This document shows positions 23,715 to 33,645 of a stretch of DNA of 64,000 nucleotides, piece by piece (position 1 is the stretch's first letter; the number at the start of each line of letters is the position of its first letter). Source of the stretch: Allobosea lupini (lineage in GTDB: Bacteria; Pseudomonadota; Alphaproteobacteria; Rhizobiales; Beijerinckiaceae); the NCBI RefSeq assembly GCF_900109525.1, contig NZ_FOAN01000004.1, positions 1 to 64,000 on the forward strand, in the 5' to 3' direction. The position numbers and the translations under genes were made by a program. Under the pieces are notes generated by a model. That model had not been told where the DNA came from and ran no database searches. It worked only from the letters and a program-made list of their open reading frames with translations.

Positions 23715-25127
23715 GTGAGTTCCCTCGACGACCTGCGCGCCCTGCTCGATCCGGCCGCCATCGTCACCGATCCGCAGGCGATGGCGCCGCACCTGACTGA
23801 CTGGCGCGGCAAGCATCGCGGCGCGGCGCTCGCGCTGCTGCGCCCGCGCAGCGTGGAGGAAGTCTCGACCATCCTGCGCTGGGCCAGCGCGACGCGCACG
23901 CCGGTCGTGCCGCAGGGCGGGAATACCAGCCTGTCGGGTGGAGCGACGCCGGACGCCTCGGGCAGAGCCGTCCTGCTTTCCCTGGCGCGCCTCAACCGGA
24001 TCAGGACGATCGAGCTTGAAGGCGACACGCTCGCTGCCGAAGCCGGCTGTATCCTTGCCGACGTCCAGCAGGCCGCCGCTGCGCATGATCGGCTGTTCCC
24101 GCTCAGCCTCGGCAGCGAGGGCTCCTGCCAGATCGGCGGCGTGGTCGCGACCAATGCCGGCGGCATCAACGTCATCCGCTACGGCACGGTGCGCGATCTC
24201 GTGCTCGGCCTCGAATACGTTCGCGCCGATGGCGCCGTGATCCACGGCCTCAAGCCACTGCGCAAGGACAATGCCGGCTATGCGCTCAAGGAGCTGGTGA
24301 TCGGCTCGGAAGGCACGCTCGCGGTCGTGACCGCGGCGACCTTCAGGCTGTTTCCAAGGCCCCGGGCGAGCGCAACGGCACTCTGCGGCCTCGCCAGCCC
24401 GGCGGACGCATTGCGGCTGCTCGCTTTGCTGAGGCAGAGCGCAGGCGAGCGCATCTCCAGCTTCGAACTGATGTGCGACGCCGAGATGGGCCTCACCCTC
24501 GACCTCGTGCCCGGAACGACCCTGCCGCTCGACGAGCGCCATGCCTGGTACGTCTTCATCGAGCTCGGCGGCAGCGATCCGAACAGCCCTCTCGATGAGC
24601 TGCTGACGCGCGTTCTGGCCACCGCGCTTGAACAAGGCGTGCTCCGCGACGCAGCGATCGCGCAGAGCGAGGCGCAAGCCAAAGCGATCTGGCATCTGCG
24701 CTTCGCCGTCGCGGAAGCCAACCGCCGCGCCGGTCCGATCGTCTCGCACGACACCAGCGTCGCGGTCGCCGACGTCCCGGCCTTCATCGCGGCGATCGAG
24801 GCGATGGCTGCCGAGCGCTTTCCGGAGGCGCGCGCGCTCTTCGTCGGCCATGTCGGCGACGGCAACATCCATGTCGTCCTGCGTCTTCCCAGGCAGACGC
24901 CGGCGGAGCAGCTTGCGGATATCGGCCATGCCGTGAATGCGGAGGTCTTCGCGATCGTCAGCCGTTTCGGCGGCAGCATCACCGCCGAGCACGGCATCGG
25001 GCGTAGCCTGACCGGCATGCTGGTACGGCATGCACAGCCGGAGGCGCTGGAGCTCATGCGAGCGGTCAAGCAGGCCTTCGACCCGCTCGGCATCCTCAAT
25101 CCCGGCGCGGTCCTCGCGCAGAGGTGA
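23715..25127 (+). CDS. FAD-linked oxidase (D-lactate / glycolate / D-2-hydroxyacid dehydrogenase type)
   Basis: A 470-residue GlcD/DLD-family flavoprotein. The PCMH-type FAD domain covers residues about 35-210 (VVPQGGNTSLSGG, then GSEGSCQIGGVVATNAGG). The C-terminal domain has HVGDGNIH with metal-binding histidines and ends with the usual AEHGIG...NPG pattern. A GTG at 23715 lies just after the SDR stop; an in-frame ATG at 23694 overlaps it and is an alternative. As the last operon gene it may oxidise the hydroxy-acid made from the aldolase product (D-lactate or glycolate). Confidence 0.85.
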   Translation: MSSLDDLRALLDPAAIVTDPQAMAPHLTDWRGKHRGAALALLRPRSVEEVSTILRWASATRTPVVPQGGNTSLSGGATPDASGRAVLLSLARLNRIRTIELEGDTLAAEAGCILADVQQAAAAHDRLFPLSLGSEGSCQIGGVVATNAGGINVIRYGTVRDLVLGLEYVRADGAVIHGLKPLRKDNAGYALKELVIGSEGTLAVVTAATFRLFPRPRASATALCGLASPADALRLLALLRQSAGERISSFELMCDAEMGLTLDLVPGTTLPLDERHAWYVFIELGGSDPNSPLDELLTRVLATALEQGVLRDAAIAQSEAQAKAIWHLRFAVAEANRRAGPIVSHDTSVAVADVPAFIAAIEAMAAERFPEARALFVGHVGDGNIHVVLRLPRQTPAEQLADIGHAVNAEVFAIVSRFGGSITAEHGIGRSLTGMLVRHAQPEALELMRAVKQAFDPLGILNPGAVLAQR

Positions 25128-25387
25128 CCCCGCTCGCGGCCCAGCGAAGCGCCGGTAATACGCGAGCCGTTCGCGACCAAGAGCATCGGGCGAGTTACTT
25201 TAGAAGACATATAAACTATTGTATTTGCTAAACAATTCGCTCTGGTTTAACTGCTTGGGACGATCGCGGGACGAAGTGCTCAGTCGGCCTCGTCGCTCGA
25301 TCGCCCGGAACCGCTTCGACGGACGCGGCTCCGTTCTGACAGCGCTCCCGTCAAGGAGGGGCGCCACAAGACCACGGACCCAATTCG
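25128..25387. promoter_or_regulatory. Intergenic region upstream of exbB, AT-rich promoter zone
   Basis: The segment 25195-25250 is much AT-richer than its surroundings and probably carries the exbB promoter. It contains TTTAGAA (25199-25205), which equals one half of the alphaproteobacterial Irr-box (TTTAGAA...TTCTAAA), but the second half is not present. Iron control is therefore only a suggestion. A strong AAGGAGG near 25353 lies about 28 bases before the exbB ATG, with no start codon at normal spacing. Confidence 0.4.
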
Positions 25388-26437
<1,050 letters not shown>

Positions 26438-26440
26438 GCC

Positions 26441-26893
26441 ATGGCGGTTTCGCTCAAGGAACCCCAGGACGGCGATCTCGGCGAGGTCAGCGAGATCAAC
26501 GTCACGCCGTTCATCGACGTGATCCTGGTGCTGCTGATCATCTTCATGGTCGCAGCGCCGCTCTCGACCGTCGACGTCGCGGTCGACCTGCCGGTCTCGA
26601 ACGCCCAGCCGCAGCCGCGGCCGGACAAGCCGGTGTTCCTGACTGTGAAGCAGGACCTCTCGCTCGCGCTCGGCAACGACACCGTGCCGCGCGAGTTGCT
26701 GCAGGCCACCCTCGACCGCCAGACCAACAATGACCGCGAGCAGCGCGTCTTCCTGCGTGCCGATGGGGCTGTGGCCTATCGCGAGCTGATGGAGGTGATG
26801 AACCGGCTGCGCCAGGCCGGCTATCTCAAGATCGCGCTGGTCGGGCTGGAGGATACCGGCCAAGGCGCCGCGCAAGGGGCAGGCAGGCCATGA
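26441..26893 (+). CDS. exbD: Biopolymer transport protein ExbD
   Basis: A 150-residue single-span membrane protein. The membrane segment carries the essential aspartate in TPFIDVILVLLIIFM (about residues 22-36). The periplasmic domain follows. The stop overlaps the ATG of tonB (ATGA), so the three genes are one unit. Confidence 0.93.
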   Translation: MAVSLKEPQDGDLGEVSEINVTPFIDVILVLLIIFMVAAPLSTVDVAVDLPVSNAQPQPRPDKPVFLTVKQDLSLALGNDTVPRELLQATLDRQTNNDREQRVFLRADGAVAYRELMEVMNRLRQAGYLKIALVGLEDTGQGAAQGAGRP

Positions 26894-27750
26894 TCTCGCC
26901 CGCGCCGGATCGCCGCTGGCTCGCCGTGCTGCGCTGGGGCGTGGCTGCAATTGCCGTCGCCGCCGCCCATGGCGGTGCGGCCTGGGTCGGCGTGAACTGG
27001 CGCCCGACGGAAGCCGCCGCCGGCGCGCCCGAGCCGGCGGTGATGATCGAGCTCGCCGCGCTCTCGGTCGCGCCCGAGGCGCCGCCGGAGGACCTGCCGG
27101 TCGCAGAACAGCGGGCAGAGCCGGAACCGCCGCCGCCCGAGCCGGTCAAGGAGACGCCGCCCCCGGAGCCCGAGCCGGTTCCCGAACCGATGCCGGTCGA
27201 GCAGCCGGAGATCAAACTGCCGGAGCTGCCGCAGGTCCCGAAGCTCGACGCCGTGCTGCTGCCGCCTCCACCGGAACTGAAGCCGGTGGAGAAGAAGCCC
27301 GAGCCAAAACCGAAGCTCGTCGAGAAGAAGGAGAAGCCGAAGCCCAAGCCCAAGATCGTCGAGCGCAAACCGGTCGAGCAGCGGGCCAAGGAGGCTGTGG
27401 CGCCTAAGCCGTCGGAGCAGCGCGCCTCGGCGCCGACCAGCGCTGCGCAGGGCACCGCCAGTCAGCCGACGGTCTCGACGGCGTCCTGGCGCGGTTCTCT
27501 GATCGCCCATCTCAACCGCTACAAGCGCTTCCCAGGCGGCGCGAGCCCGGGCACGGTCCAGGTCGCCTTCGCGATCGACCGCAGCGGCAATGTCCTATCC
27601 TCGCGCGTCGTCGGCTCGTCCGGGGATTCGGCGCTCGACGCCGAGGCCGCGGCGATGATCCGTCGCGCCAGCCCGGTTCCTGCCCCACCTGCGGGCGTCG
27701 GCGGTGGCGGAGCGATCTCGCTCTCGGTGCCGGTGCGCTTCAGCCGGTAA
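26890..27750 (+). CDS. tonB: TonB family protein
   Basis: A 286-residue TonB. One N-terminal membrane segment (about residues 12-31) is followed by a long Pro/Glu/Lys-rich periplasmic spacer (residues about 60-190). The C-terminal domain has the TonB pattern HLNRYKRFPGGA...GTVQVAFAIDRSGNVL...SSGDSALD. It delivers energy from ExbB-ExbD to TonB-dependent receptors, none of which is encoded in this window. The next gene is convergent, only nine bases away. Confidence 0.93.
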   Translation: MISPAPDRRWLAVLRWGVAAIAVAAAHGGAAWVGVNWRPTEAAAGAPEPAVMIELAALSVAPEAPPEDLPVAEQRAEPEPPPPEPVKETPPPEPEPVPEPMPVEQPEIKLPELPQVPKLDAVLLPPPPELKPVEKKPEPKPKLVEKKEKPKPKPKIVERKPVEQRAKEAVAPKPSEQRASAPTSAAQGTASQPTVSTASWRGSLIAHLNRYKRFPGGASPGTVQVAFAIDRSGNVLSSRVVGSSGDSALDAEAAAMIRRASPVPAPPAGVGGGGAISLSVPVRFSR

Positions 27751-27759
27751 GGCTTCGGG

Positions 27760-29058
27760 TCAGCGCGGGGCGCCCGGGTTCTGGAACGGCGAGGTAACCG
27801 TGTCGCCGACAGCGGCTCCGGTGTCCTGGATATTGTTGCCGAGATGCTCGAACCTGTCGCCGAGATTGCGGCGAGCCTGCGAATCGACCACCGCGACCGG
27901 GGCGGAGACGACGATGCCGGCGGCGGTGCCGACTGCGGCTGCAGCGCTGCCGGTGACCTCGATCAGCCGATCGCCTAGGCCAACACGGGAATCGGTGATC
28001 GGCTGGCCGTCGACGAGGCGCGTGCCGATCAGCTTCACCACCTCGGGGCTCTCGGCGAATTTGCCGTGGTTCAGCCTGTCGCCGGTGCGCAACTTGGTCA
28101 GGTTCAGGACCGTGATCTTGTCCTTCTCGAACTCGCTCTTGTAGGGCTCGACATCGGGATCGACGGCGCCCAGACGATCCTTGTTGCCCCAGACCCGGCG
28201 CGAGACCGCGAGCGCGCGGTCGTCCTGCGAGACGAAGAGGGTGAATTTCGGCCGCCGCCCGGTCATTTCCGCGATCTGCGTGCGGAAGACGTCGGCATCG
28301 ACATCCGGCGAGGCGAGCATGACATTGGCGATCTTCGGCGGGATGCCGCGATTGCGCACCGCCATCTGGGTCAGCGATTCCAGCGCGACCCAGTTGCCCA
28401 TCGAATGGGCGAGCAGCGAGACCTCGCCGATGGCCGGATCGCGTGCGAGGTTCTGCAGCAGGTTTTCCAGCGCATTACGCGAATAGGTCGCGCTCTCGCG
28501 GTCATAGCCATAGGCGAAGAGCGAGCCGCGCGAAGGCCAGGTAAACAATACCGGCACGACATCAGCGTCGGAATCATGGACGATCTGCGCGAAGCGGTAG
28601 ACCGCATCCTCGAAGCGGTTGTTGAAGCCGTGGACGAAGACCATCACCCGGCGCTTCGGCACGCGCGAGACCCGCTCATGCAAACGCGCCAGACCCGTCT
28701 TGGCGTCGAGCTTGTCGACCTTGAGGGTGACGAAATCGGTCTCGGGATTGCCCGGCAGCCGGCTCGGCCACTGGACTTCTCCGATCTTACGGCGGCTGTC
28801 TGGCGGCAGCGAGATCGTCATCTCGACGAAGGACGGCTTGCCGCGCTCGCCGGAGTAGAGCACGCCGGCATCGGGATCAGCCGCGCGCGTCGTCGCGACC
28901 AGCATGGTGACCTTGCTGGCGCCCGGCACGGTGGAGGCGACCGGCATTAGCACGCCCTTCACGTCGCCGGCGCAACCGGCGAGGAAAATCGTCATGGCCG
29001 CGGCCGCGAGGACGCGGCGGGTAGCCGGCGTGGGCAAGTCTTTGCGGCGGATCGGCAT
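27760..29058 (-). CDS. Alpha/beta-hydrolase lipoprotein (DUF900 family)
   Basis: A 432-residue putative lipoprotein. A lipobox (FLAGC, near residue 28) ends the signal peptide. The DUF900-type hydrolase domain (about residues 45-330) contains VFVHGFNN (oxyanion region) and the nucleophile motif LAHSMGN. The last 100 residues form a C-terminal extension with alanine-rich and amphipathic stretches. The ATG at 29058 is chosen over a GTG one codon earlier. The substrate is unknown; family members are usually annotated only as esterase-like. Confidence 0.8.
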   Translation of the reverse strand: MPIRRKDLPTPATRRVLAAAAMTIFLAGCAGDVKGVLMPVASTVPGASKVTMLVATTRAADPDAGVLYSGERGKPSFVEMTISLPPDSRRKIGEVQWPSRLPGNPETDFVTLKVDKLDAKTGLARLHERVSRVPKRRVMVFVHGFNNRFEDAVYRFAQIVHDSDADVVPVLFTWPSRGSLFAYGYDRESATYSRNALENLLQNLARDPAIGEVSLLAHSMGNWVALESLTQMAVRNRGIPPKIANVMLASPDVDADVFRTQIAEMTGRRPKFTLFVSQDDRALAVSRRVWGNKDRLGAVDPDVEPYKSEFEKDKITVLNLTKLRTGDRLNHGKFAESPEVVKLIGTRLVDGQPITDSRVGLGDRLIEVTGSAAAAVGTAAGIVVSAPVAVVDSQARRNLGDRFEHLGNNIQDTGAAVGDTVTSPFQNPGAPR

Positions 29059-29143
29059 CACGGGCTACCCAGCTGCGGCACGGCGCCCAGACCATGCTGG
29101 CGCGCCGCCCGCTACGTCAAGGACGCCGAAGCCACAGTTTCGG

Positions 29144-29914
29144 TCAGACCATGTACTGGCCGCCATTGACCTCGATGGTCTGGCCGGTGATGTAGCCGCT
29201 CATCGCCGGGCTGGCGAGGAAGAGGAAGACGCCGACATTGTCCTGCGGCGTGCCGACGCGCTCCATCGGGACCGTCTTGCGCATCGCCTCGACCTGCTCG
29301 GCCGTCGAATAGCGCTCATGAAACGGCGTCATGATCACGCCCGGCGAGACGCCGTTGACGCGGATACCGAAGGGCACGAACTCCTTGGCCATGCCGCGGG
29401 TCAGGTTGAGCACGAAGGCCTTCGAGCTGGCATAGAGCGAGGAGCCCGGGCCGCCGCCATTGCGCGCCGCGATCGAGCTCAGATTGATGACGCTCGCCCT
29501 GCTGCCGGACTTCTTCAGGTAGGGCAGTGCCGCCTTCGAGGCCATCACCACAGAGCGGACATTGAGGTCGACGACGCTGTCGAAGAACTCGTCCTCGATC
29601 TCGGCGATCGACGTGCGCTTCACCAACGCGCCGGCATTGTTGACGAGGACATCGAGCCCACCCAGCTTGTCGGCCGCCTTGTCGACGAGAGCGACCGCCT
29701 GCTTGCTGTCGGCGACATCGGCCTGCAGCACATGCGCCTCGCCGCCAGCCGCCCGAATCTCGGCTGCGACGGCGTTCGCTTCGGCCTCGCTCGACTTGTA
29801 GTGCACCACGACCCGCATGCCGTTGGCGGCATAGGCTTTGGCAACCGCCGCGCCGATGCCGGTGCTGGAGCCGGTGACCAGGGCGCGCAGCCCCTTGAGA
29901 TCCTCGAGCATCAT
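29144..29914 (-). CDS. Short-chain dehydrogenase/reductase
   Basis: A 256-residue classical SDR. Motifs: TGSSTGIG (about residues 14-21), NNAG (near 91), and catalytic Ser, Tyr, Lys in LSSIAARNG and LYASSKA. It resembles glucose dehydrogenase or 3-oxoacyl-ACP reductase-like SDRs of catabolic type. GGGAGG precedes two tandem ATG codons, and the second (29911) may be the true start. It stands alone on the minus strand. Confidence 0.82.
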   Translation of the reverse strand: MMLEDLKGLRALVTGSSTGIGAAVAKAYAANGMRVVVHYKSSEAEANAVAAEIRAAGGEAHVLQADVADSKQAVALVDKAADKLGGLDVLVNNAGALVKRTSIAEIEDEFFDSVVDLNVRSVVMASKAALPYLKKSGSRASVINLSSIAARNGGGPGSSLYASSKAFVLNLTRGMAKEFVPFGIRVNGVSPGVIMTPFHERYSTAEQVEAMRKTVPMERVGTPQDNVGVFLFLASPAMSGYITGQTIEVNGGQYMV

Positions 29915-30020
29915 TCCTCCCTTTGGATTCAGGTCTAAATCGTTTCAGGGCCGATCTTGCGCGACGCGAAGCCGGTCCACCAGCGCCAGTTCGGCAACCC
30001 CGCCATTCCCGAACGATCGT

Positions 30021-30134
30021 TCAGAGGAACTTGGTCATCGCCTTGAACTCGGCGAGCAGCCCGCGCGCCTCGTCCGGAAGACTGCCGGCCGCTTCCTCCA
30101 GGCAATGGCCGATATGCTCCTGGATCAGGATCTT
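30021..30134 (-). pseudogene. 3' remnant of an RcnR/FrmR-type metal-sensing repressor gene
   Basis: The last 37 codons before the stop encode KILIQEHIGHCLEEAAGSLPD...FKAMTKFL, a good match to the C-terminal helix of alphaproteobacterial RcnR/CsoR-family repressors, including the His and Cys metal ligands. Upstream the frame runs straight into the antisense of a nicO fragment and has no repressor sequence. About two thirds of the gene (start, first helices, DNA-binding residues) is missing. It should be non-functional. Confidence 0.75.
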
Positions 30135-30137
30135 ACG

Positions 30138-30395
30138 AGCGGCGCCGTGCTGGTGCTGTGCTTCTCGATCGGTTTGGCGATCACGCTGGTCGCGGTCGGC
30201 GTCGCCGCCTCGCTCAGCCTGCGCGCCGTCGAGAAGCGCTCGACATGGCTGTCGACGGTCGCAGCGCGGGCGCCCTATTTCTCCGGCCTGCTGATCGTGC
30301 TGGTCGGCCTCTATACGGCCTGGCACGGCTGGAGCGGGCTGCAGGCGCAGCTGCCGCGCGCCGCGGCGATACTGCTCAGCCCATCGCCTGGTTGA
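30138..30395 (+). pseudogene. 3' remnant of a NicO/RcnA-type nickel-cobalt efflux gene
   Basis: About 85 codons encode the last two membrane segments of a NicO-family protein (GAVLVLCFSIGLAITLVAVG, then APYFSGLLIVLVGLYTAWHGW). The rest of the gene, including the histidine-rich loop, is absent. It abuts the rcnR tail on the other strand at 30134-30138, so one deletion appears to have removed both 5' halves and the shared promoter. Its end overlaps the 3' end of the convergent GNAT gene by 20 bases. Confidence 0.75.
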
Positions 30396-31224
30396 CCAGC
30401 GCGAAACGATGCGCCGGACCGGGCGCGGCCGGCGCGGCGCCGCGTGCCATCACTACGCCGGAGGCGACGAGCGGTAGGCCGCATTCGCTCAGCCAGGCGC
30501 CGAGGCCGCTGCGGGCGGGCACGTCGATGCGGACGAAATCACCGCGGCGCGCCGTCAGCAGCGCCGCGATCAAACTGCAGGCGGCGGCGTCATCGACCGC
30601 CGCGACCGGGCCGATCAGCCAGCCGCGGCCATGGCGGCGCAGAAAGCCGAAGCCGGCCGGCGCGCCATTGCGCTCGATCAGGATCGCATGGCCCCGCGTC
30701 AGAAGCGCCTCGAGGACGGGTGCACGCGGTAGGCCGGTCGCCTCGCCGTCGAGCTGCGCCAGCAGCGGCAGATCGGCAGCGGCGGCCGGGCGCATGATCT
30801 CGTTCGCCGCGAGAACGGGCGCCGCGAGTTCCGGCCAGTCGCCCTGATGCTGGCGGACCTCGTCGATGGCGATGAAGCCGTAGCGGGCATAGAGCGGCTC
30901 GCCCTGCGGCGTGGCGACGAGACCGAGCGTGCGCCCCTCCGTCGCCGCGATCAGCCGCTCGACCAAGAGCTTGCCGATGCCCTGGCCTTGTTGGTCCGGG
31001 GCGACGATGATCGTGCCGAGCGTCGCATGGCTCGCACCGAAACCCCACCAGAGCCCGACAGCGACGACCTCATCCTCGATCGACAAGGTGAAGCCCTGCC
31101 CCAGCGACAGCGCGAACTCCCAATCCTCGCGCCGATGCGGCCACCCGACCGCGTCCGAGAGCCGCCAGCAGGCCTCGGCATCGGCGAGGCTGGCCGGGCG
31201 GAGCGTCAGCTGGAGCGGCTGCAT
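30376..31224 (-). CDS. GNAT-family N-acetyltransferase
   Basis: A 282-residue GNAT protein. The first domain carries the acetyl-CoA motif VAPDQQGQGIGKLLVERLI (about residues 74-92). The second half looks like a degenerate second GNAT domain, as in many two-domain acetyltransferases. The start is the ATG at 31224, ten bases after the upstream gene. The substrate is unknown. It is the last gene of the minus-strand run that starts near 38010 or earlier. Confidence 0.82.
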   Translation of the reverse strand: MQPLQLTLRPASLADAEACWRLSDAVGWPHRREDWEFALSLGQGFTLSIEDEVVAVGLWWGFGASHATLGTIIVAPDQQGQGIGKLLVERLIAATEGRTLGLVATPQGEPLYARYGFIAIDEVRQHQGDWPELAAPVLAANEIMRPAAAADLPLLAQLDGEATGLPRAPVLEALLTRGHAILIERNGAPAGFGFLRRHGRGWLIGPVAAVDDAAACSLIAALLTARRGDFVRIDVPARSGLGAWLSECGLPLVASGVVMARGAAPAAPGPAHRFALVNQAMG

Positions 31225-31234
31225 CGGCCGGCCC

Positions 31235-31756
31235 TCAGCGGCAGAACCCGGCGCAGCCGGACTGCCAGAACGGCGCCTGCCCATCGAGCTCCGGCATCGA
31301 GGGGCGCGGCTTGGCACCCGGGAGATCGGTGGGCACCGGCACGACCAGCTCCCACCAGCGATGGGCACATTGCGAGCGGAAGGCCATCTGGTCGCTGATC
31401 GAGGTGTTCTCGCGCGCCAGCACCGCATCGAGCGCGTCGCAGGCGCGGCGGAGCGCGGCGTCGTTCCCGTCACCGGGCTCGTTGGCATAATCGTGGAAAG
31501 CGGCGGTGAAGGCTTCCATCTCGCGGGCGATATGCGGCCAGTCCTGACGGCCGAGATTCCAGGCGTCCATCCATTCGCGCACCACCGTCTCGACCGCCTC
31601 GGCCTTCGGCTTGCCGGCCACCTTCCGCGCGGTCGTCAGCATATGGCGCATCAGTTCAGCGCGGGCGTGGAGCTGGCGGGCGGCGAGCGCGGCCGTCTGC
31701 ATGGCCAGAATCGCGCGCTCAGCTTCGAGCTGCAGCTCCTCGACGAAATGGGCCAT
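31235..31756 (-). CDS. Unknown protein, 173 residues
   Basis: I do not recognise this family. The N-terminal 80 residues look helical, and a possible metal or thiol motif CAHRWWELVVP lies near residue 130. The protein ends with two more cysteines (SGCAGFCR), so it has three cysteines in its last 45 residues. There is no signal peptide or membrane segment. GGAGG stands five bases before the ATG, and the gaps to the nucleoside hydrolase and GNAT genes are 12 and 10 bases, so it is a real operon member. Confidence 0.65.
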   Translation of the reverse strand: MAHFVEELQLEAERAILAMQTAALAARQLHARAELMRHMLTTARKVAGKPKAEAVETVVREWMDAWNLGRQDWPHIAREMEAFTAAFHDYANEPGDGNDAALRRACDALDAVLARENTSISDQMAFRSQCAHRWWELVVPVPTDLPGAKPRPSMPELDGQAPFWQSGCAGFCR

Positions 31757-31768
31757 TTCCGCCTCCAG

Positions 31769-32698
31769 TCAGGGCAACGTCGCGAGCCGGTCGAACAGGC
31801 GCTGGAACAGCGCGTCCGCCTCGACGCTCGCGACGACATGGGCATTGGCCGGCCGCTTGAGACGGCCGTTCCAGTCGATCGTGGTGCGGCCACGCAAGGG
31901 GCCATCGCCAGTCTCGACCTCGACGAAACAGTCGCGCCCCGTAAAGAGTTCCGGCCAGAGCAGGAAGGCGATCACGCAAGGGTCGTGCATCGGATGGCCG
32001 GCGGTGCCGAGCCCGCCGGGTCGCGGACGGGTCAGCATGCCGTGGACGACCTTGCCGACCGCGTTGCCGAACGTGAGCAGGCGCGCGACCTGTTCATGTG
32101 AGGCGACCGCTTGATGCGTGACGCCGAGCCCGAACATCACGATCGGCCGGCCGCAACCGAAGACGATCGCGGCGGCGTGCGGATCGACATGCACGTTGAA
32201 CTCGGCCGCCGGGGTGATGTTGCCGAGCGCCAGCGCCCCGCCCATCAGCACGATGCGCTTCACCTTGGGCAGCACGTCCGGCGCCAGCCGGAAGGCCAAA
32301 GCGAGATTGGTCAGCGGGCCGAGCGGGCAGAGCGTGACGCTGTCGTCGGGCGCCGCGCGCAAGATCGCGATCAGTGCGTCGACGGCATGGATTGGGCTAG
32401 CTTTGCCGCGAGCCGGCGGCAGGTCGGCGCCTGCCAGCCCATCGGGTCCGCAGACGAATTCGGCGGTCGAAAGCGGGAAGAGCAGCGGCCGGTCGGCCCC
32501 GGCATGGACCGGCACGTTCTCACGGCCGGCGAGCTCGCGGATGCGCAGCGCGTTCGCCGTGGTCAGCGCCAGCGGGACATTGCCGGCGACGGTGGTGATC
32601 GCCCTGACGTCGAGTTCCGGGCTGGCGAAGGCGAGCAGCAGGGCGACCGCGTCGTCCTGGCCGGGATCGGTGTCGATGACGATCGTTTCGCCGGCCAT
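31769..32698 (-). CDS. Inosine-uridine-preferring type nucleoside hydrolase
   Basis: A 309-residue nucleoside N-ribohydrolase that splits nucleosides into base and ribose. The calcium-binding motif DTDPGQDDA is at residues 9-17, and a second calcium ligand lies in the AEFNVHVDPHAA segment near 168. Length is normal. It starts two bases after the ABC ATPase gene. With an FGGY kinase and a ribose-type importer in the same run, nucleoside or ribose uptake and use is the natural reading. Confidence 0.88.
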   Translation of the reverse strand: MAGETIVIDTDPGQDDAVALLLAFASPELDVRAITTVAGNVPLALTTANALRIRELAGRENVPVHAGADRPLLFPLSTAEFVCGPDGLAGADLPPARGKASPIHAVDALIAILRAAPDDSVTLCPLGPLTNLALAFRLAPDVLPKVKRIVLMGGALALGNITPAAEFNVHVDPHAAAIVFGCGRPIVMFGLGVTHQAVASHEQVARLLTFGNAVGKVVHGMLTRPRPGGLGTAGHPMHDPCVIAFLLWPELFTGRDCFVEVETGDGPLRGRTTIDWNGRLKRPANAHVVASVEADALFQRLFDRLATLP

Positions 32699-32699
32699 C

Positions 32700-33461
32700 T
32701 CAGGCCGCCCTGGCGTTGCCGGCCATGATCATGCGGCTGAGATCGTCGGCGGAGAGGTCGCCGAGCGGCTGGTCGACATATTTGCGGCCAGCGCCCATGA
32801 TCACCACCCGGTCGGCGAGCGCGACGACATCGCGCATATTGTGGCTGATGAGCAGCACCGTCCTGCCGTCGGCCTTGAGCTTGCGGATCAGGTCGAGGAC
32901 GAGGGCGGTTTCCTTCACGCCGAGCGCCGCCGTCGGCTCGTCCATGATGATGATCTCGGCCTTCCAGCGCAAAGCGCGCGAGATCGCGACCGCCTGGCGC
33001 TGCCCCCCCGACAGCCGCTCGACCGGCCGGTCCATGTCCTCGACCGTGACCGAGAGCTGCTTGAGGAAGCCGCGCGCCTCCTGCGCCATCCTTTTCTTGT
33101 CGAGGACGCGCAGGAAGGGCAGCAGCAGCGGCCGCGTCAGCTCCGAGCCCATGAAGACGTTCTGGGCAATCGAGAGCCGCGGCGCCAGAGCGAGGTCCTG
33201 GTAGATCGTCGCGACGCCATGGCTCAGCGCATCATGCGGCGAGGCGAAGACGACGGTCTTGCCGCGCATCTGGAGCGTGCCCGAGGTCGCCTCCTCGGCC
33301 CCGGAGATCACCTTGATCAGGCTCGACTTGCCGGCGCCGTTGTCGCCGCAGATGGCGACGACCTCGCCGGCAAAGATGTCGAGATCGACCTCGCGCACCG
33401 CCACGACCGGGCCGTAGCTCTTGCCGATGCCGCGAAGCGAGAGAAGAGGGGTGGCGGTCAT
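32700..33461 (-). CDS. Sugar ABC transporter ATP-binding protein (FrcA-like, single domain)
   Basis: A 253-residue ATPase: Walker A GDNGAGKSS (about residues 39-47), Q-loop IYQDLALAPRLS, signature LSGGQRQA, Walker B IIIMDEPTAALG, switch His in LISHN. It has one ATPase domain, as in rhizobial FrcA, not the tandem RbsA form. The ATG at 33461 has AAGGAGA eight bases upstream. A palindromic repeat (33477-33618) separates it from the binding-protein gene. Confidence 0.9.
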   Translation of the reverse strand: MTATPLLSLRGIGKSYGPVVAVREVDLDIFAGEVVAICGDNGAGKSSLIKVISGAEEATSGTLQMRGKTVVFASPHDALSHGVATIYQDLALAPRLSIAQNVFMGSELTRPLLLPFLRVLDKKRMAQEARGFLKQLSVTVEDMDRPVERLSGGQRQAVAISRALRWKAEIIIMDEPTAALGVKETALVLDLIRKLKADGRTVLLISHNMRDVVALADRVVIMGAGRKYVDQPLGDLSADDLSRMIMAGNARAA

Positions 33462-33476
33462 CGGGAAGCTCTCCTT

Positions 33477-33618
33477 CCTTCTCCCCTCGGGGGAGAAGGT
33501 GGCAGGGCGCAGCGCTGACGGATGAGGGAAGTCAGGCGCGAGCCGACTACCATCGTACCCAGTCGTACCGCCCTCATCCGTCTGCTTCGCAGACACCTTC
33601 TCCCCCAAGGGGAGAAGG
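33477..33618. repeat. Intergenic palindromic repeat (ctctccc/gggagag family), copy 2
   Basis: About 142 bases. The left hairpin CCTTCTCCCCtcgGGGGAGAAGG is mirrored by a right hairpin CCTTCTCCCccaaGGGGAGAAGG; GGATGAGGG and CCCTCATCC pair inside. It is related to 17076-17210. Again it sits just after a binding-protein gene within an ABC operon. Confidence 0.7.
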
Positions 33619-33645
33619 GATGCGCGCTTGGGCGGAGCGACGGTT

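Noticed and set aside
25199..25215. Full Irr/ICE box upstream of exbB
   Set aside because: Only one half-site is present; recorded as a weak suggestion rather than an operator.
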